34,724 nt of DNA from Burkholderiales bacterium (GCA_016790695.1 JAEUOS010000109.1:1-34724); one strand, 5' to 3'; shown: positions 25,069 through 33,298, counted from the stretch's first letter. The notes: generated from the sequence alone by a model not told the origin. Translations and numbers: made by a program.

Positions 25069-26547
25069 ATGACCGCCTCCAGCAACGAGCCGCTTCCCGC
25101 GACCCGGCTCCCGATCTACCGCAATGCGTTCGACTTCGAGCGCCTGATACGGGAGTTCCCCCTGCCCGACGTGTTCGAGCAGACCGTGTGGCGCTGGAGC
25201 CCGGAACGCATCCGCGCGCTGCAGGAGGAGCGCTTCCTGCGCATCGTCGAGGTCGGCTGGAAGAATCCCTTCTATCGGCGACGCTGGAGCGCGGCCGGCC
25301 TGGCGCCCGGCGACATCCGCAGCCTGGACGACATCGTCAAGCTGCCGACCTACAACTCGGACGATGTCAAGGAAAGCCTGGAGGCACGGCCGCCGTTCGG
25401 CGACTTCCATGACGTCGACATCGCCGACCTGCCGGCGCGCGGCCCGCTGAAGATGCAGACCAGCGGCGGAACCACGGGTGCGCCGCGACCGACCCTGTTC
25501 GATGCCTGGGCCTGGGAGGCGCAGGCGGTCATCGGCGCGCGCGCGCTGTACATCCAGGGCGCGCGGCCCGGCGACGTGATCCAGATTCCGATGACGGCCT
25601 CCCTCGCGAACGCGGGCTGGCTGTCGTACAAGGGCTGCCACGACTTCCTCGGCATGCTGCCGCTGACCACCGGCAGCGGCGTGGTGACCTCGAGCCGCCA
25701 GCAGCTCGAGATCGCGCGGCGCTTCGGCACCTCCATCTGGCACTGCTTCCCCGAGTACCTGATCCGCCTGGCGCAGGCGTCGCAGGACGAGCTGGGGCGC
25801 GACGTGCGGGACCTGAAGACGAAGTTCCTGCGCACCTACCTGGGACCGGACCTCGACGGCAGCCTGCGGCGCGAGCTCGAGGAACGCTGGGGCTGCCCCG
25901 CCTACGATGCCTACGGCACGAACGAGATCTCGGCGGGGGCCTTCGAATGCCAGGCGCGCGACGGCCTGCACTTCATGGAAGACTCCGTCTACATGGAGAT
26001 CCTGGACCCGGAAACCGGCCAGCCGGTGGCCCCCGGCGAGCGCGGCAACCTGGTCGCGACGGTCTTCTTCCGCACGCTGCCCCCGATCATCCGCTACAAC
26101 CTGCGCGACCTCGGGCGCCTGGCCCACTCCGGACGCTGCGCCTGCGGCAGCCATTTTCGGCGCATGGATCACTTTCTCGGCCGCAGCGACGCCATGGTCA
26201 AGCTGCGCGGCGTCAACATCTATCCGATGGCCTGCCTCCCCGCCGTGCGCAGCGACGCGCGCACCACCGGCGAGTGGCTGTGCGTGGTCGAGCGCGTGGA
26301 CGTCGCCGGCGTTCCGCGCGACGAGATGGACGTCCACGTCGAGGTGCGCCGCGACGCCGCGTCGCGCGACGGGCTGCGCGAGGCGCTCGAGAAGCGCCTG
26401 AAGGACGATCTGGGGGTGGTGGTGCGGGTCCGGCTCGTCGACGAGGGCGCGCTCGCCGAACTCGCCAACACCAACGGTCGGGAAGGCAAGCCGAGGCGAC
26501 TCCTCGACCGTCGCCCGGCGTTTCAACCACAACAGGGGCAACCGTGA
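25069..26547 (+). CDS. Phenylacetate-CoA ligase-like AMP-forming enzyme
   Basis: A 492-residue member of the PaaK branch of adenylate-forming ligases, which activate an aromatic or other carboxylic acid as its adenylate and then as the CoA thioester. Motifs in order: the P-loop TSGGTTGAPRP at 131-141, the adenine/carboxylate motif DAYGTNE at 280-286, the ribose-binding aspartate in RYNLRDLGR (342-350), Cys357/Cys359 of the PaaK zinc-knuckle region (GRCACGS), and GRSDAMVKLRGVNIYP (371-386). The catalytic lysine of the C-terminal domain is not obvious. It is longer than canonical PaaK (about 430), mainly at the N-terminus. ATG at 25069 follows a weak AGGATC. The stop overlaps the next gene by 4 bases (GTGA). 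Substrate unknown; there are no paa genes here. Confidence 0.85.
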   Translation: MTASSNEPLPATRLPIYRNAFDFERLIREFPLPDVFEQTVWRWSPERIRALQEERFLRIVEVGWKNPFYRRRWSAAGLAPGDIRSLDDIVKLPTYNSDDVKESLEARPPFGDFHDVDIADLPARGPLKMQTSGGTTGAPRPTLFDAWAWEAQAVIGARALYIQGARPGDVIQIPMTASLANAGWLSYKGCHDFLGMLPLTTGSGVVTSSRQQLEIARRFGTSIWHCFPEYLIRLAQASQDELGRDVRDLKTKFLRTYLGPDLDGSLRRELEERWGCPAYDAYGTNEISAGAFECQARDGLHFMEDSVYMEILDPETGQPVAPGERGNLVATVFFRTLPPIIRYNLRDLGRLAHSGRCACGSHFRRMDHFLGRSDAMVKLRGVNIYPMACLPAVRSDARTTGEWLCVVERVDVAGVPRDEMDVHVEVRRDAASRDGLREALEKRLKDDLGVVVRVRLVDEGALAELANTNGREGKPRRLLDRRPAFQPQQGQP

Positions 26548-27398
26548 AATTCTTCGACTGCCATTCGCACTGGGCCACCGAGAAGGGGCATATCTTTCGC
26601 ACGCCGGAGGAACTCGCGCGCCAGGAGAAGATCTGGCGGACCAAGGGCCGCTACTGGAGCGAGGAGGAGATGATCGAGACGATGCGCGCCAATCAGGCCC
26701 GCGTGATCCTCGACCTCGCGTGGACGCGCAACCTGCCGATCGCGGAGATCCGGTCCTACCACGACTATGCGTTCGAGGTGACGCGCCGCAACCGGGACGT
26801 CATCTTCGGACACTGGCTGCTGTTCGACCCGCGGCGCCAGGCGGAATCGCTGGACGAGTACCGCCGTGCCCGGGACGCCGATGCCGGCTTCATCGGCTTT
26901 TCCGTCTCGGGCAGCAGCACGGGCGTGCCGCCGAGCGATCCGCTCTGGTTTCCGTTCTACGAGCTCGCGATCGAGACCCGCGCGCCGGTCATCATGATGG
27001 TCGGGCTCACCGGCATCGGGCAGGGCACGCGCGGCGGCTACGGGATGATCCTCGACCACAACCATCCGCGCCACGTCGACTTCGTCGCCGCGCGCTACCC
27101 GGAACTGGACATCCTCGCGGCGCGGCCGGCATACCCCTGGCAGGACGAGATGATCGCCGTGCTGCTCCACAAGGCGAACGTGACGTACGAGCTGCACGGC
27201 TGGGGGCCGCGGCGCCTGCCTGACACCCTGGTGAAGGAAATCGCGACCCGGCTCCAGGACCGCGTGATGATCGGCTGCGATTTCCCGGTGCTCGAGTATC
27301 CGAAGGTCAGCGCGGACTGGGCGTCGCTCGGCCTGACCGAGGACGTGCTGCAGAAGGTGATGTACCGGAACGCCGAGCGCTACTTCGGGGCACGTTGA
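26544..27398 (+). CDS. Amidohydrolase-2 family protein (ACMSD / resorcylate decarboxylase-like)
   Basis: A 284-residue TIM-barrel metalloenzyme of the amidohydrolase_2 family, which covers metal-dependent hydrolases and non-oxidative decarboxylases such as ACMS decarboxylase and gamma-resorcylate decarboxylase. The metal motif is FDCHSH at residues 4-9. LDHNHPRHVDFVAARYPELDI corresponds to the second metal-ligand strand, TYELHGWGP to the next, and IGCDFPVLEYP to the conserved barrel-end aspartate. The GTG at 26544 overlaps the ligase stop by 4 bases, so the two are translationally coupled and very likely act in one pathway. Hydrolysis of an ester or amide, or decarboxylation, are both possible. 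It is followed 44 bases later by a Bug receptor. Confidence 0.82.
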   Translation: MKFFDCHSHWATEKGHIFRTPEELARQEKIWRTKGRYWSEEEMIETMRANQARVILDLAWTRNLPIAEIRSYHDYAFEVTRRNRDVIFGHWLLFDPRRQAESLDEYRRARDADAGFIGFSVSGSSTGVPPSDPLWFPFYELAIETRAPVIMMVGLTGIGQGTRGGYGMILDHNHPRHVDFVAARYPELDILAARPAYPWQDEMIAVLLHKANVTYELHGWGPRRLPDTLVKEIATRLQDRVMIGCDFPVLEYPKVSADWASLGLTEDVLQKVMYRNAERYFGAR

Positions 27399-27442
27399 CC
27401 GCGGTCGGCGCACGACGTTGGATCGATGACAGGGAGATCGAG

Positions 27443-28414
27443 ATGAGAACCAGGCAGTTGCAGTTCACCGGCGCCCTGCTGGCCGCCGTGCTGTTCGCTG
27501 GCAGCGCGGTCGCGCTGGCCCAGGCCTACCCCAACCGGCCGGTGCGCGCGATCGTTCCGTTCGGCGCCGGCGGCAACACCGACGCGGCGGCGCGCATCCT
27601 CGGCGCCAAGCTATCCGAGCGCTGGGGCCAGTCGGTGCTGATCGAGAACCGCACGGGCGCGGAAGGCAACATCGGCACGGAAGCGGCGGTGAAGGCGACG
27701 CCCGACGGCTACACCCTGTACTTCGGCACCAACACGCTGACCATCAACCGCGTGATGGCGCCCAGTCCGGCATTCGACCCGCTGAAGGACCTGCTCCCGA
27801 TCGCCATGGTGGGGGTGACGGAATTCGTCCTCGGCGTGCACCCGGACGTGCCGGTGCACACCACGACCGAGTTGATCAACTACGCGCGCCAGAATCCCGG
27901 CAAGCTGCGCTACGGCGCGACCTCGTACCAGGGCGTGTTCGCGACCGAGCAGTTCAATGCCCTGGCCGGCACGCGCATCGAGCGGGTGCCCTACCGGGCC
28001 ATGGCCAACGTCCAGGTCGACCTGCTGGCGGGCCGCATCGAGGTGTTCCTCACCACCCCCGCCTCGGTGGCGCAGTACATCAACAGCGGGAAGCTGCGCG
28101 CGCTCGGCGTGACGTCGGACCGGCCGCTCGCGGGCCTGCCGGACGTCAAGCCCATCGGCGCGGCCTTGCCGGGCCTGAAGATCTCGACGTGGTACGGGTT
28201 GTTCGTTCCCCTGCGCACGCCGCCGGAGATCATCGCCAAGGTCGCCACGGACCTGCGCTGGGCACTCGAGCAGCCCGATGTGCGGACGGCTCTGGAGAAG
28301 GTCGGCGTCACCACGCGCTTCTCGAGTGCGGACGAGTTGCAGGCCCAGATGGTCCGTGATGTCGAAATCGTCGAGGATCTGGTGCGTCGCGGCGTGATGA
28401 AGGTGGGCAGCTAG
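27443..28414 (+). CDS. Bug-family periplasmic solute-binding protein (TTT receptor)
   Basis: A 323-residue Bug/TctC-family protein. A Sec signal peptide of about 28 residues ends AVALAQ. The mature protein carries YPNRPVRAIVPFGAGGNTDAAAR, ENRTGAEGNIGTEAAV, DGYTLYFG and VPYRAMANVQVDLLAG. The ATG at 27443 is preceded by AGGGAGA; an in-frame ATG-less extension to 27395 overlaps the amidohydrolase and is not needed. It is the third gene of the ligase-amidohydrolase unit and is the likely uptake or sensing component for that unit's substrate. It differs clearly from the other two Bug proteins in the window and is not a recent duplicate. Confidence 0.92.
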   Translation: MRTRQLQFTGALLAAVLFAGSAVALAQAYPNRPVRAIVPFGAGGNTDAAARILGAKLSERWGQSVLIENRTGAEGNIGTEAAVKATPDGYTLYFGTNTLTINRVMAPSPAFDPLKDLLPIAMVGVTEFVLGVHPDVPVHTTTELINYARQNPGKLRYGATSYQGVFATEQFNALAGTRIERVPYRAMANVQVDLLAGRIEVFLTTPASVAQYINSGKLRALGVTSDRPLAGLPDVKPIGAALPGLKISTWYGLFVPLRTPPEIIAKVATDLRWALEQPDVRTALEKVGVTTRFSSADELQAQMVRDVEIVEDLVRRGVMKVGS

Positions 28415-28427
28415 TCCGATTCGCCAC

Positions 28428-28444
28428 GCCCGCTCGTCGCGGGC
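28428..28444. terminator. Weak hairpin after the third Bug gene
   Basis: A 6-bp stem GCCCGC / GCGGGC with a TCGTC loop begins 13 bases after the Bug stop, in the 183-base gap before the convergent regulator gene. There is no T-run. The rest of the gap (28445-28597) shows nothing recognisable. Confidence 0.3.
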
Positions 28445-28597
28445 CCGTCGGGAAGCCAAGCCGATACCGTAGCCGTCGCCGCGCACGGCGTCCCGCGGTA
28501 CCGCGCCCTTCGTCGCGCCATTGGCGCCGCCGCGTCGACCGGCCCGTCGAAGGGCGGCCGTGGGCGCCTCGTCGCCCGCGCCCCCTGATCCGATGCG

Positions 28598-29632
28598 TCA
28601 GAGCGCGTTGCCCGCCTCGCGCAGGCGCGCCTTCAGGCCGCCGAAGCGGCGCCGGTACTGCGTCGGAGACATCATCACCTTTCGACGGAACAGCCGGTTG
28701 AAGAAGCTGGCGTCGCGGTATCCGACGTCGAAGGCAATCGACTCGATCGACGCATCACCCGACTCGAGCATCTGCTTGGCCTCCTCCAGGCGGAGGTGAT
28801 GCACGTAGTCGAGCGGCGCCATGCCCGTGGCCTGCTGAAAGCGGCGCTTGAAGCTGCGCTCGGCGAGCCCCGAGATCGCGACCATCTGCGCGACCGGCGC
28901 CTCGTGCTGGTAGTGCTCCGAGGCCCAGGCCTGCGCCGCGGCGACCGCCGCATCGCCGGACTGCGCGCCGTGGCGCAGCGACGCGTAGGCGATCGGGCTG
29001 GTTGCCGTCCAGTCGATCAGATTGATGCGGGCGATCTGCATCGCCGCCTCGGCACCCGCAAAGCGGCTGATCAGGGCCATCACGAGCTGGTGCCAGGCGA
29101 TGCCGCTGCCGGCCATCACGACGCGTTGCCCGACACCGGCGAACAGCAGGCCGCGCTCGGGAAACCAGCGCGTGCCCGGATAGTCGCGCTTGAGCGCATC
29201 GCAATAGGCCCAGTGCGACGTCGCATCGAGTCCCTCGAGCAGGCCGGTGCGCGCGAGCAGCACCGCTCCCGAGCACGACGAGGCGAGGATCGCGCCCTGC
29301 GCGTGCCGCTCCCGCAGCCAGTCCACCTCGGCGTCGTAGGTTGTGCCTAGCGGCTCGCCGGGAGGTACCGCGATGTCGGTCACGCACACGACGTCGGGCG
29401 ACCCGCAGGACTCGAACGAGGCCTCCGGGACGATGCGCACCCCGTTCGCGCCCTCGAGCGGCTGGCCGTCGCGGCTGACGACCATCGAGCGGAACGGCGA
29501 CTCGGCGTGGCCGCCGTGCACCATCGCCCAGTCGCGGTGCACGCCGGCGAACAGGTCGTGGAATCCATACAGTGTCGCTGCGGTGACGCGGGGCATCGCG
29601 AGCAATGCCACGGTGATCGGTCGGTTCGTCAC
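28598..29632 (-). CDS. GlxA-like AraC-family transcriptional regulator (DJ-1/PfpI + HTH)
   Basis: A 344-residue regulator. Residues about 7-190 form a DJ-1/PfpI-like glutamine-amidotransferase fold typical of GlxA regulators, starting VALLAMPRVTAATLYGFHDLF and containing the elbow ASSCSGA with Cys120. Residues about 245-340 form the AraC DNA-binding domain with two helix-turn-helices: VAQMVAISGLAERSFKRRFQ and IESIAFDVGYRDASFFNRLF. The GTG at 29632 has GGAGG five bases upstream and gives the usual start; an ATG 13 codons in would cut into the first strand. It is divergent from the desaturase-hydrolase-TPR operon and probably controls it through the 123-base gap, which contains two palindromes. 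The ligand is unknown. Confidence 0.9.
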   Translation of the reverse strand: MTNRPITVALLAMPRVTAATLYGFHDLFAGVHRDWAMVHGGHAESPFRSMVVSRDGQPLEGANGVRIVPEASFESCGSPDVVCVTDIAVPPGEPLGTTYDAEVDWLRERHAQGAILASSCSGAVLLARTGLLEGLDATSHWAYCDALKRDYPGTRWFPERGLLFAGVGQRVVMAGSGIAWHQLVMALISRFAGAEAAMQIARINLIDWTATSPIAYASLRHGAQSGDAAVAAAQAWASEHYQHEAPVAQMVAISGLAERSFKRRFQQATGMAPLDYVHHLRLEEAKQMLESGDASIESIAFDVGYRDASFFNRLFRRKVMMSPTQYRRRFGGLKARLREAGNAL

Positions 29633-29696
29633 GGCATCCTCCGCATGGCAGGAACGAACGGATTCTTGCCGAAATGCCGCTGTCCGGCTAGCCCCC

Positions 29697-29716
29697 GTGC
29701 ATGCACACTGCCGGCA
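29697..29716. promoter_or_regulatory. Two adjacent palindromes in the regulator/operon divergent region
   Basis: GTGCATGCAC (29697-29706) is a perfect 10-bp palindrome and TGCCGGCA (29709-29716) a perfect 8-bp palindrome, separated by two bases. They lie 40-60 bases before the desaturase ATG and 65-85 bases before the regulator GTG. This is a natural place for an operator, but AraC-type sites are usually direct repeats, so another factor could be involved. Confidence 0.4.
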
Positions 29717-29755
29717 CTGGCTCGACCTCAACCGAGCTCTCCACGGAGCGATTCC

Positions 29756-30517
29756 ATGCCGACACCTCTCGACGTACTGCTCGATCCGATCACCCTGACG
29801 ATGCTCGCGATGTTCGCGGCGCTCGCGCTCGCCGAACGCCTCTTTCCCGGCCGCCCGTTGCCGTCCGTGCGCGGCTGGCACCTGCGCGCGCTGGCCGTCT
29901 TCGCCGTCTACGTCCTCCTGTCGTCCTACCTGCCCTTGCTCTGGTCCGGCGCCCTGGCGCCGCTGCAGGTCTTCGACCTGTCCGGCTGGCCCGCGTGGTC
30001 CGCGGTCGCGCTCGGCCTGCTTGGTTACGAGCTGCTCGCCTATGCCTACCACCGCGGCATGCACGCCGTGGACGCCTGGTTCCGGGTCTCGCACCAGATG
30101 CACCACAGCGCCGAGCGGCTCGATGTCTACGGCGCGTTCTGGTTCAGCCCGCTCGACATCGTCGGCTGGACGCTCGTGCCGAGCGTGGCCCTCACGCTGC
30201 TGGGCCTGCCGCCAGCGGCGGCGACGACGACGATCCTCGTGATCACCTTCCTGGCCATCTTCCAGCACGCCAACCTGCGCACGCCGCGCTGGCTGGGCTA
30301 CGTCGTGCAGCGCCCGGAGAGCCACACGATCCACCATGCGCGCGGCATCCACGCGAAGAACTACGCCGACCTGCCGCTCATCGACATGCTCTTCGGCACC
30401 TTCGAGAACCCGCGCCGCTTCGAGCATGCCACCGGCTTCTGGCACGGCGCCTCGGCGCGGGTGCTCGACATGCTGCTCGCCCGCGACGTCTCGCGGCCCG
30501 CCCCCGACCATCCCTGA
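29756..30517 (+). CDS. Fatty acid hydroxylase / sterol desaturase superfamily membrane protein
   Basis: A 253-residue integral membrane di-iron enzyme. It has several hydrophobic segments (about 12-28, 44-66, 82-98, 135-165). The histidine clusters of the superfamily are complete: HRGMH at 99-103, HQMHH at 113-117, the FQHANL histidine at 171, and HTIHH at 190-194. Family members hydroxylate or desaturate lipids, sterol-like molecules or carotenoids with O2. The ATG at 29756 has GGAG upstream. It is the first gene of a tight three-gene unit: the hydrolase starts 10 bases after its stop. The regulator is divergent. Substrate unknown. Confidence 0.88.
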   Translation: MPTPLDVLLDPITLTMLAMFAALALAERLFPGRPLPSVRGWHLRALAVFAVYVLLSSYLPLLWSGALAPLQVFDLSGWPAWSAVALGLLGYELLAYAYHRGMHAVDAWFRVSHQMHHSAERLDVYGAFWFSPLDIVGWTLVPSVALTLLGLPPAAATTTILVITFLAIFQHANLRTPRWLGYVVQRPESHTIHHARGIHAKNYADLPLIDMLFGTFENPRRFEHATGFWHGASARVLDMLLARDVSRPAPDHP

Positions 30518-30527
30518 GGAGAAAGCG

Positions 30528-31352
30528 ATGAAACCCCGTGTTCACCAGATCCAGCTTCCCGGCCGCGTGCGCCTCGAGTTCGCCGAACAGGGCGCCCGCC
30601 GCGGCACGCCGGTCATCGCGCTGCACGGCGTCACCGACTCGTGGCGTTCCTTCGAGCCGGTGCTGCCCCACCTGCCTTCCGGACTGCACGTGCTGGCCCT
30701 GACCCAGCGCGGCCACGGCGACAGCGACAAGCCGTCTGCCGGCTACCGGCCCGCCGATTTCGCCGCCGACGTGGCGGCCTTCATGGATGCGATGGAGATC
30801 GAGCGCGCGGTGCTGGTCGGCCATTCGATGGGCAGCGTCAATGCGATGCGCTGCGCGATCGACCACCCGTCACGCGTCGCGGGCCTGCTGCTGGCCGGGA
30901 CGATGCCCTGGTTCGGCCGGCAGAGCGAGTTGCTCGCGTTCCACCGCGATCAGATCCTGCCGCTCGCCGACCCGGTGCCCGAGGCCTTTGCCCGCGACTT
31001 CCAGTTGAGCACACTGGCGCGGCCGATCGGCGCATCGATGCTCGACGGCTTCGTGACCGAGAGCCTGAAGGTCCCGGCGCACGTCTGGCGCGACGCCTTC
31101 GCCGGCTTCATCGGCGACGACTTCTCGCTGCGCCTGCGCGCGATCGATGTGCCCGCGCTGATCGTCTGGGGCCGCCAGGACGCTTTCTGCACTGCAGCCG
31201 ACCAGCAGGCGATGCTCGGCCTGATCCGCACCGCCTCGCTCGTCACCTACGCCGACGCCGGGCATGCGATGCACTGGGAGGAGCCGCGGCGCTTCGCCCG
31301 CGACCTGCGCCGGCTCGTCGACTCGGTTGCCGCCCACGCAGCGACCGCCTGA
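30528..31352 (+). CDS. Alpha/beta hydrolase
   Basis: A 274-residue cytosolic hydrolase of the alpha/beta fold. The HGVTDSWRSF oxyanion strand is at 33-42 and TQRGHGDSDKP at 59-69. The catalytic triad is readable as Ser100 in VGHSMGS, Asp218 in WGRQDAF and His246 in DAGHAMHW. A helical cap lies between about 125 and 200. Length is typical. AGGAGA lies 8 bases before the ATG and overlaps the end of the desaturase gene, so translation is probably coupled. It may hydrolyse an ester or lactone formed or needed by the desaturase step, which is inference from position. Confidence 0.88.
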   Translation: MKPRVHQIQLPGRVRLEFAEQGARRGTPVIALHGVTDSWRSFEPVLPHLPSGLHVLALTQRGHGDSDKPSAGYRPADFAADVAAFMDAMEIERAVLVGHSMGSVNAMRCAIDHPSRVAGLLLAGTMPWFGRQSELLAFHRDQILPLADPVPEAFARDFQLSTLARPIGASMLDGFVTESLKVPAHVWRDAFAGFIGDDFSLRLRAIDVPALIVWGRQDAFCTAADQQAMLGLIRTASLVTYADAGHAMHWEEPRRFARDLRRLVDSVAAHAATA

Positions 31353-31369
31353 TCCTGGAGAACCCGACA

Positions 31370-32686
31370 ATGACCCATCTGATCGACACCCTCGGCCATC
31401 CGGTCAGCGGCGCCACCGCGACCGCGATCGACCACTACGAGCAGGCCGCGCATGAGCTGCGCTGCCTCATCGGCGACCCGCTGACGACGATCGACCGCGC
31501 GCTGGCCGAGGCGCCAGGCATGTCGATCGCCCACACGCTGCGCGCCTGGCTGCACCTGCTCGGCACCGAGGCGCCGGCACTCCCGACCGCGCGTGCAGCC
31601 GCCGAGGCCGCGGCGCAGCATGCGGGAACCGATCGCGAGCGCATGCACGCACGCGCCGCCACGCTCGTCACCGGCGGCCGCTGGCGCGACGCCGCGCGCG
31701 TGCTGGCGGATCTGGCGGCACAGTACCCGCGCGACCTGCTCGCGCTGCAGGCCGGCCACCAGGTGGACTTCTTCACCGGCGATTCGCGCATGCTGCGCGA
31801 CCGGATCGCGCGCGTCCGGCCGCACTGGAACGACGCCATGCCCGGCCACCATGCGGTGCTCGGCATGCATGCCTTCGGGCTGGAGGAGACCGGCGACTAC
31901 GTGCTTGCCGAACGCACCGGACGCCGGGCGATCGAACTGCAGCCGCGCGACACCTGGGCCTGGCACGCGGTCGCGCATGTGCACGAGATGCGCAACGCGC
32001 CGCAGGACGGCATCGCCTGGCTCGAACCGAACGCGGCGCAGTGGTCCGACGACAGTTTCTTCGCGGTGCACAACTGGTGGCATCTCGCGCTGTTCAAGCT
32101 CGAGCAGGACCGGCACGACGAGGTGCTCGCGATGTACGACACGTCGATCGGCGGGCCGGGCTCGGGGGTCGTGCTCGACATGATCGACCAGAGCGCGCTG
32201 CTGTGGCGCCTGGCGCTGCGCGGCGTCGACGTCGGCGACCGCTGGAACCCGCTGGCCGAGCGCTGGGCGGCGCACGCCAACGCGGGCAACTATGCCTTCA
32301 ACGACCTGCACGCGATGATGGCCTTCGCCAGCGCCGGGCGCAGCGAGCTCGCGGCGCAAGTGCACGAGGCGCAGCGTGCCGCGCTGGCCGGTGACGACGA
32401 CAACCGCGACTTCACCGCCGACGTCGGCGCGGCCGCGACGCGCGCCGTGCAGGCCTTCGTCGCGGGGGACCATCCGACCACCGTCGAGCTGCTGGAGCCG
32501 ATCCGCTCGCGCGCGCACCGTTTCGGCGGCAGCCACGCCCAGCGCGACCTGCTCGACCTGACGCTCATCGAGGCGGCGTTGCGCAGCGGCAATTCGCGCC
32601 TCGCGGCACGTCTGGTGGCCGAGCGCGCCGCGGCACGACCGGCGAGCCCGCTTGTTCAGCGCTTCGCCGCACGTGCCGCGGCGTGA
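31370..32686 (+). CDS. TTC38-like tetratricopeptide-repeat protein
   Basis: A 438-residue, all-helical soluble protein resembling the TTC38 (tetratricopeptide repeat 38) family found in bacteria and animals, whose biochemical role is not established. Repeats include MSIAHTLRAWLHLL, GRWRDAARVLADLAAQYPRD, VLGMHAFGLEETGDYVLAE and DTWAWHAVAHVHEMRN. His and Trp are unusually frequent in the central part (GHHAVLGMH, HAVAHVHE, VHNWWH), a feature of the family that could mean a metal or ligand site. No signal or membrane segment is seen. The ATG at 31370 has TGGAG upstream and comes 17 bases after the hydrolase stop. Third gene of the unit. Confidence 0.8.
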   Translation: MTHLIDTLGHPVSGATATAIDHYEQAAHELRCLIGDPLTTIDRALAEAPGMSIAHTLRAWLHLLGTEAPALPTARAAAEAAAQHAGTDRERMHARAATLVTGGRWRDAARVLADLAAQYPRDLLALQAGHQVDFFTGDSRMLRDRIARVRPHWNDAMPGHHAVLGMHAFGLEETGDYVLAERTGRRAIELQPRDTWAWHAVAHVHEMRNAPQDGIAWLEPNAAQWSDDSFFAVHNWWHLALFKLEQDRHDEVLAMYDTSIGGPGSGVVLDMIDQSALLWRLALRGVDVGDRWNPLAERWAAHANAGNYAFNDLHAMMAFASAGRSELAAQVHEAQRAALAGDDDNRDFTADVGAAATRAVQAFVAGDHPTTVELLEPIRSRAHRFGGSHAQRDLLDLTLIEAALRSGNSRLAARLVAERAAARPASPLVQRFAARAAA

Positions 32687-32766
32687 CAGCCGGCCGCAAC
32701 GCCGCGGTGCGGCGACACCCGCGGCGGGGTGGCGCGCAGCGCGGCGCGCCGACCGAATCGCGCGGG

Positions 32767-32791
32767 ATCGATTTGCTACCATCGATAGGTG
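32767..32791 (+). promoter_or_regulatory. Possible leaderless start with paired ATCGAT boxes
   Basis: TGCTACCAT ends at 32782: an extended -10 (TACCAT at 32777-32782 with TG two bases upstream) placed so that transcription would begin at or next to the GTG at 32789. No Shine-Dalgarno precedes that GTG. Two perfect ATCGAT palindromes (32767-32772 and 32781-32786, 14 bases apart) flank the -10. Confidence 0.45.
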
Positions 32792-33298
32792 ACCTCCAAA
32801 CCCCGGACACCACCGGCCGCAGCATCCTCGATCGACGATGCGGTCGCCGCGTTTCTCGCCGGACGGCTCTCGATCATCGTGGCGTCGCGCGACGCGGCCA
32901 ATCGTCCAAGCCTGATGCGTGCGGTCGGAATGCGGCTGTCCGCGCGCCGGGAGGAGGTGTCGGTGCTGCTGGCGCGCTCGCAAAGCACGCAGTTGCTCGC
33001 TGACCTCGCCGCCAGCGGGTACATCGCCGTGGTGTTCAGCGCACCGAGCACGCATCGCACCCTGCAGCTCAAGGGCATCAAGGCGCGGATCGAAGCGGCC
33101 ACCGAGGAGGATCTCGCCCGGATCGCGCCATACGCGGACAATCTGGCGGCCGAACTGGCCAGCGTGGGCATCGACGAACGCGTCGCGCGCGCCCTGATCG
33201 CGGTCGAATCGGCCGATGTGGTCGCGGTGCGCTTCACGCCCACGGAGATCTACGACCAGACCCCGGGGCCCAGGGCCGGCGCAGCCCTTCCGCGATGA
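32789..33298 (+). CDS. Small split-barrel (PNPOx-like) flavin-binding protein
   Basis: A 169-residue protein with the pattern of the pyridoxamine-phosphate-oxidase-like split beta barrel, which binds FMN, F420 or heme in various relatives. Visible: an N-terminal helix, then LSIIVASRDAANRPSLMRAVG (first two strands with the turn), VSVLLARSQSTQLLADL, YIAVVFSAPSTHRTLQLKG and a C-terminal helical/strand part ending FTPTEIYDQTPGP. It is shorter than true PNPOx and lacks any assured PNP-oxidase function. The GTG at 32789 is the only start. The stop overlaps the next gene by 4 bases (ATGA), strongly linking it to the PNPOx-GAF-winged-helix protein. Confidence 0.72.
   Translation: MTSKPRTPPAAASSIDDAVAAFLAGRLSIIVASRDAANRPSLMRAVGMRLSARREEVSVLLARSQSTQLLADLAASGYIAVVFSAPSTHRTLQLKGIKARIEAATEEDLARIAPYADNLAAELASVGIDERVARALIAVESADVVAVRFTPTEIYDQTPGPRAGAALPR

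Noticed and set aside
28445..28597. GC-rich direct-repeat-like pieces (GCGTCGACCGGCCCGTCG) in the convergent gap
   Set aside because: No clear unit, period or stem; probably composition.
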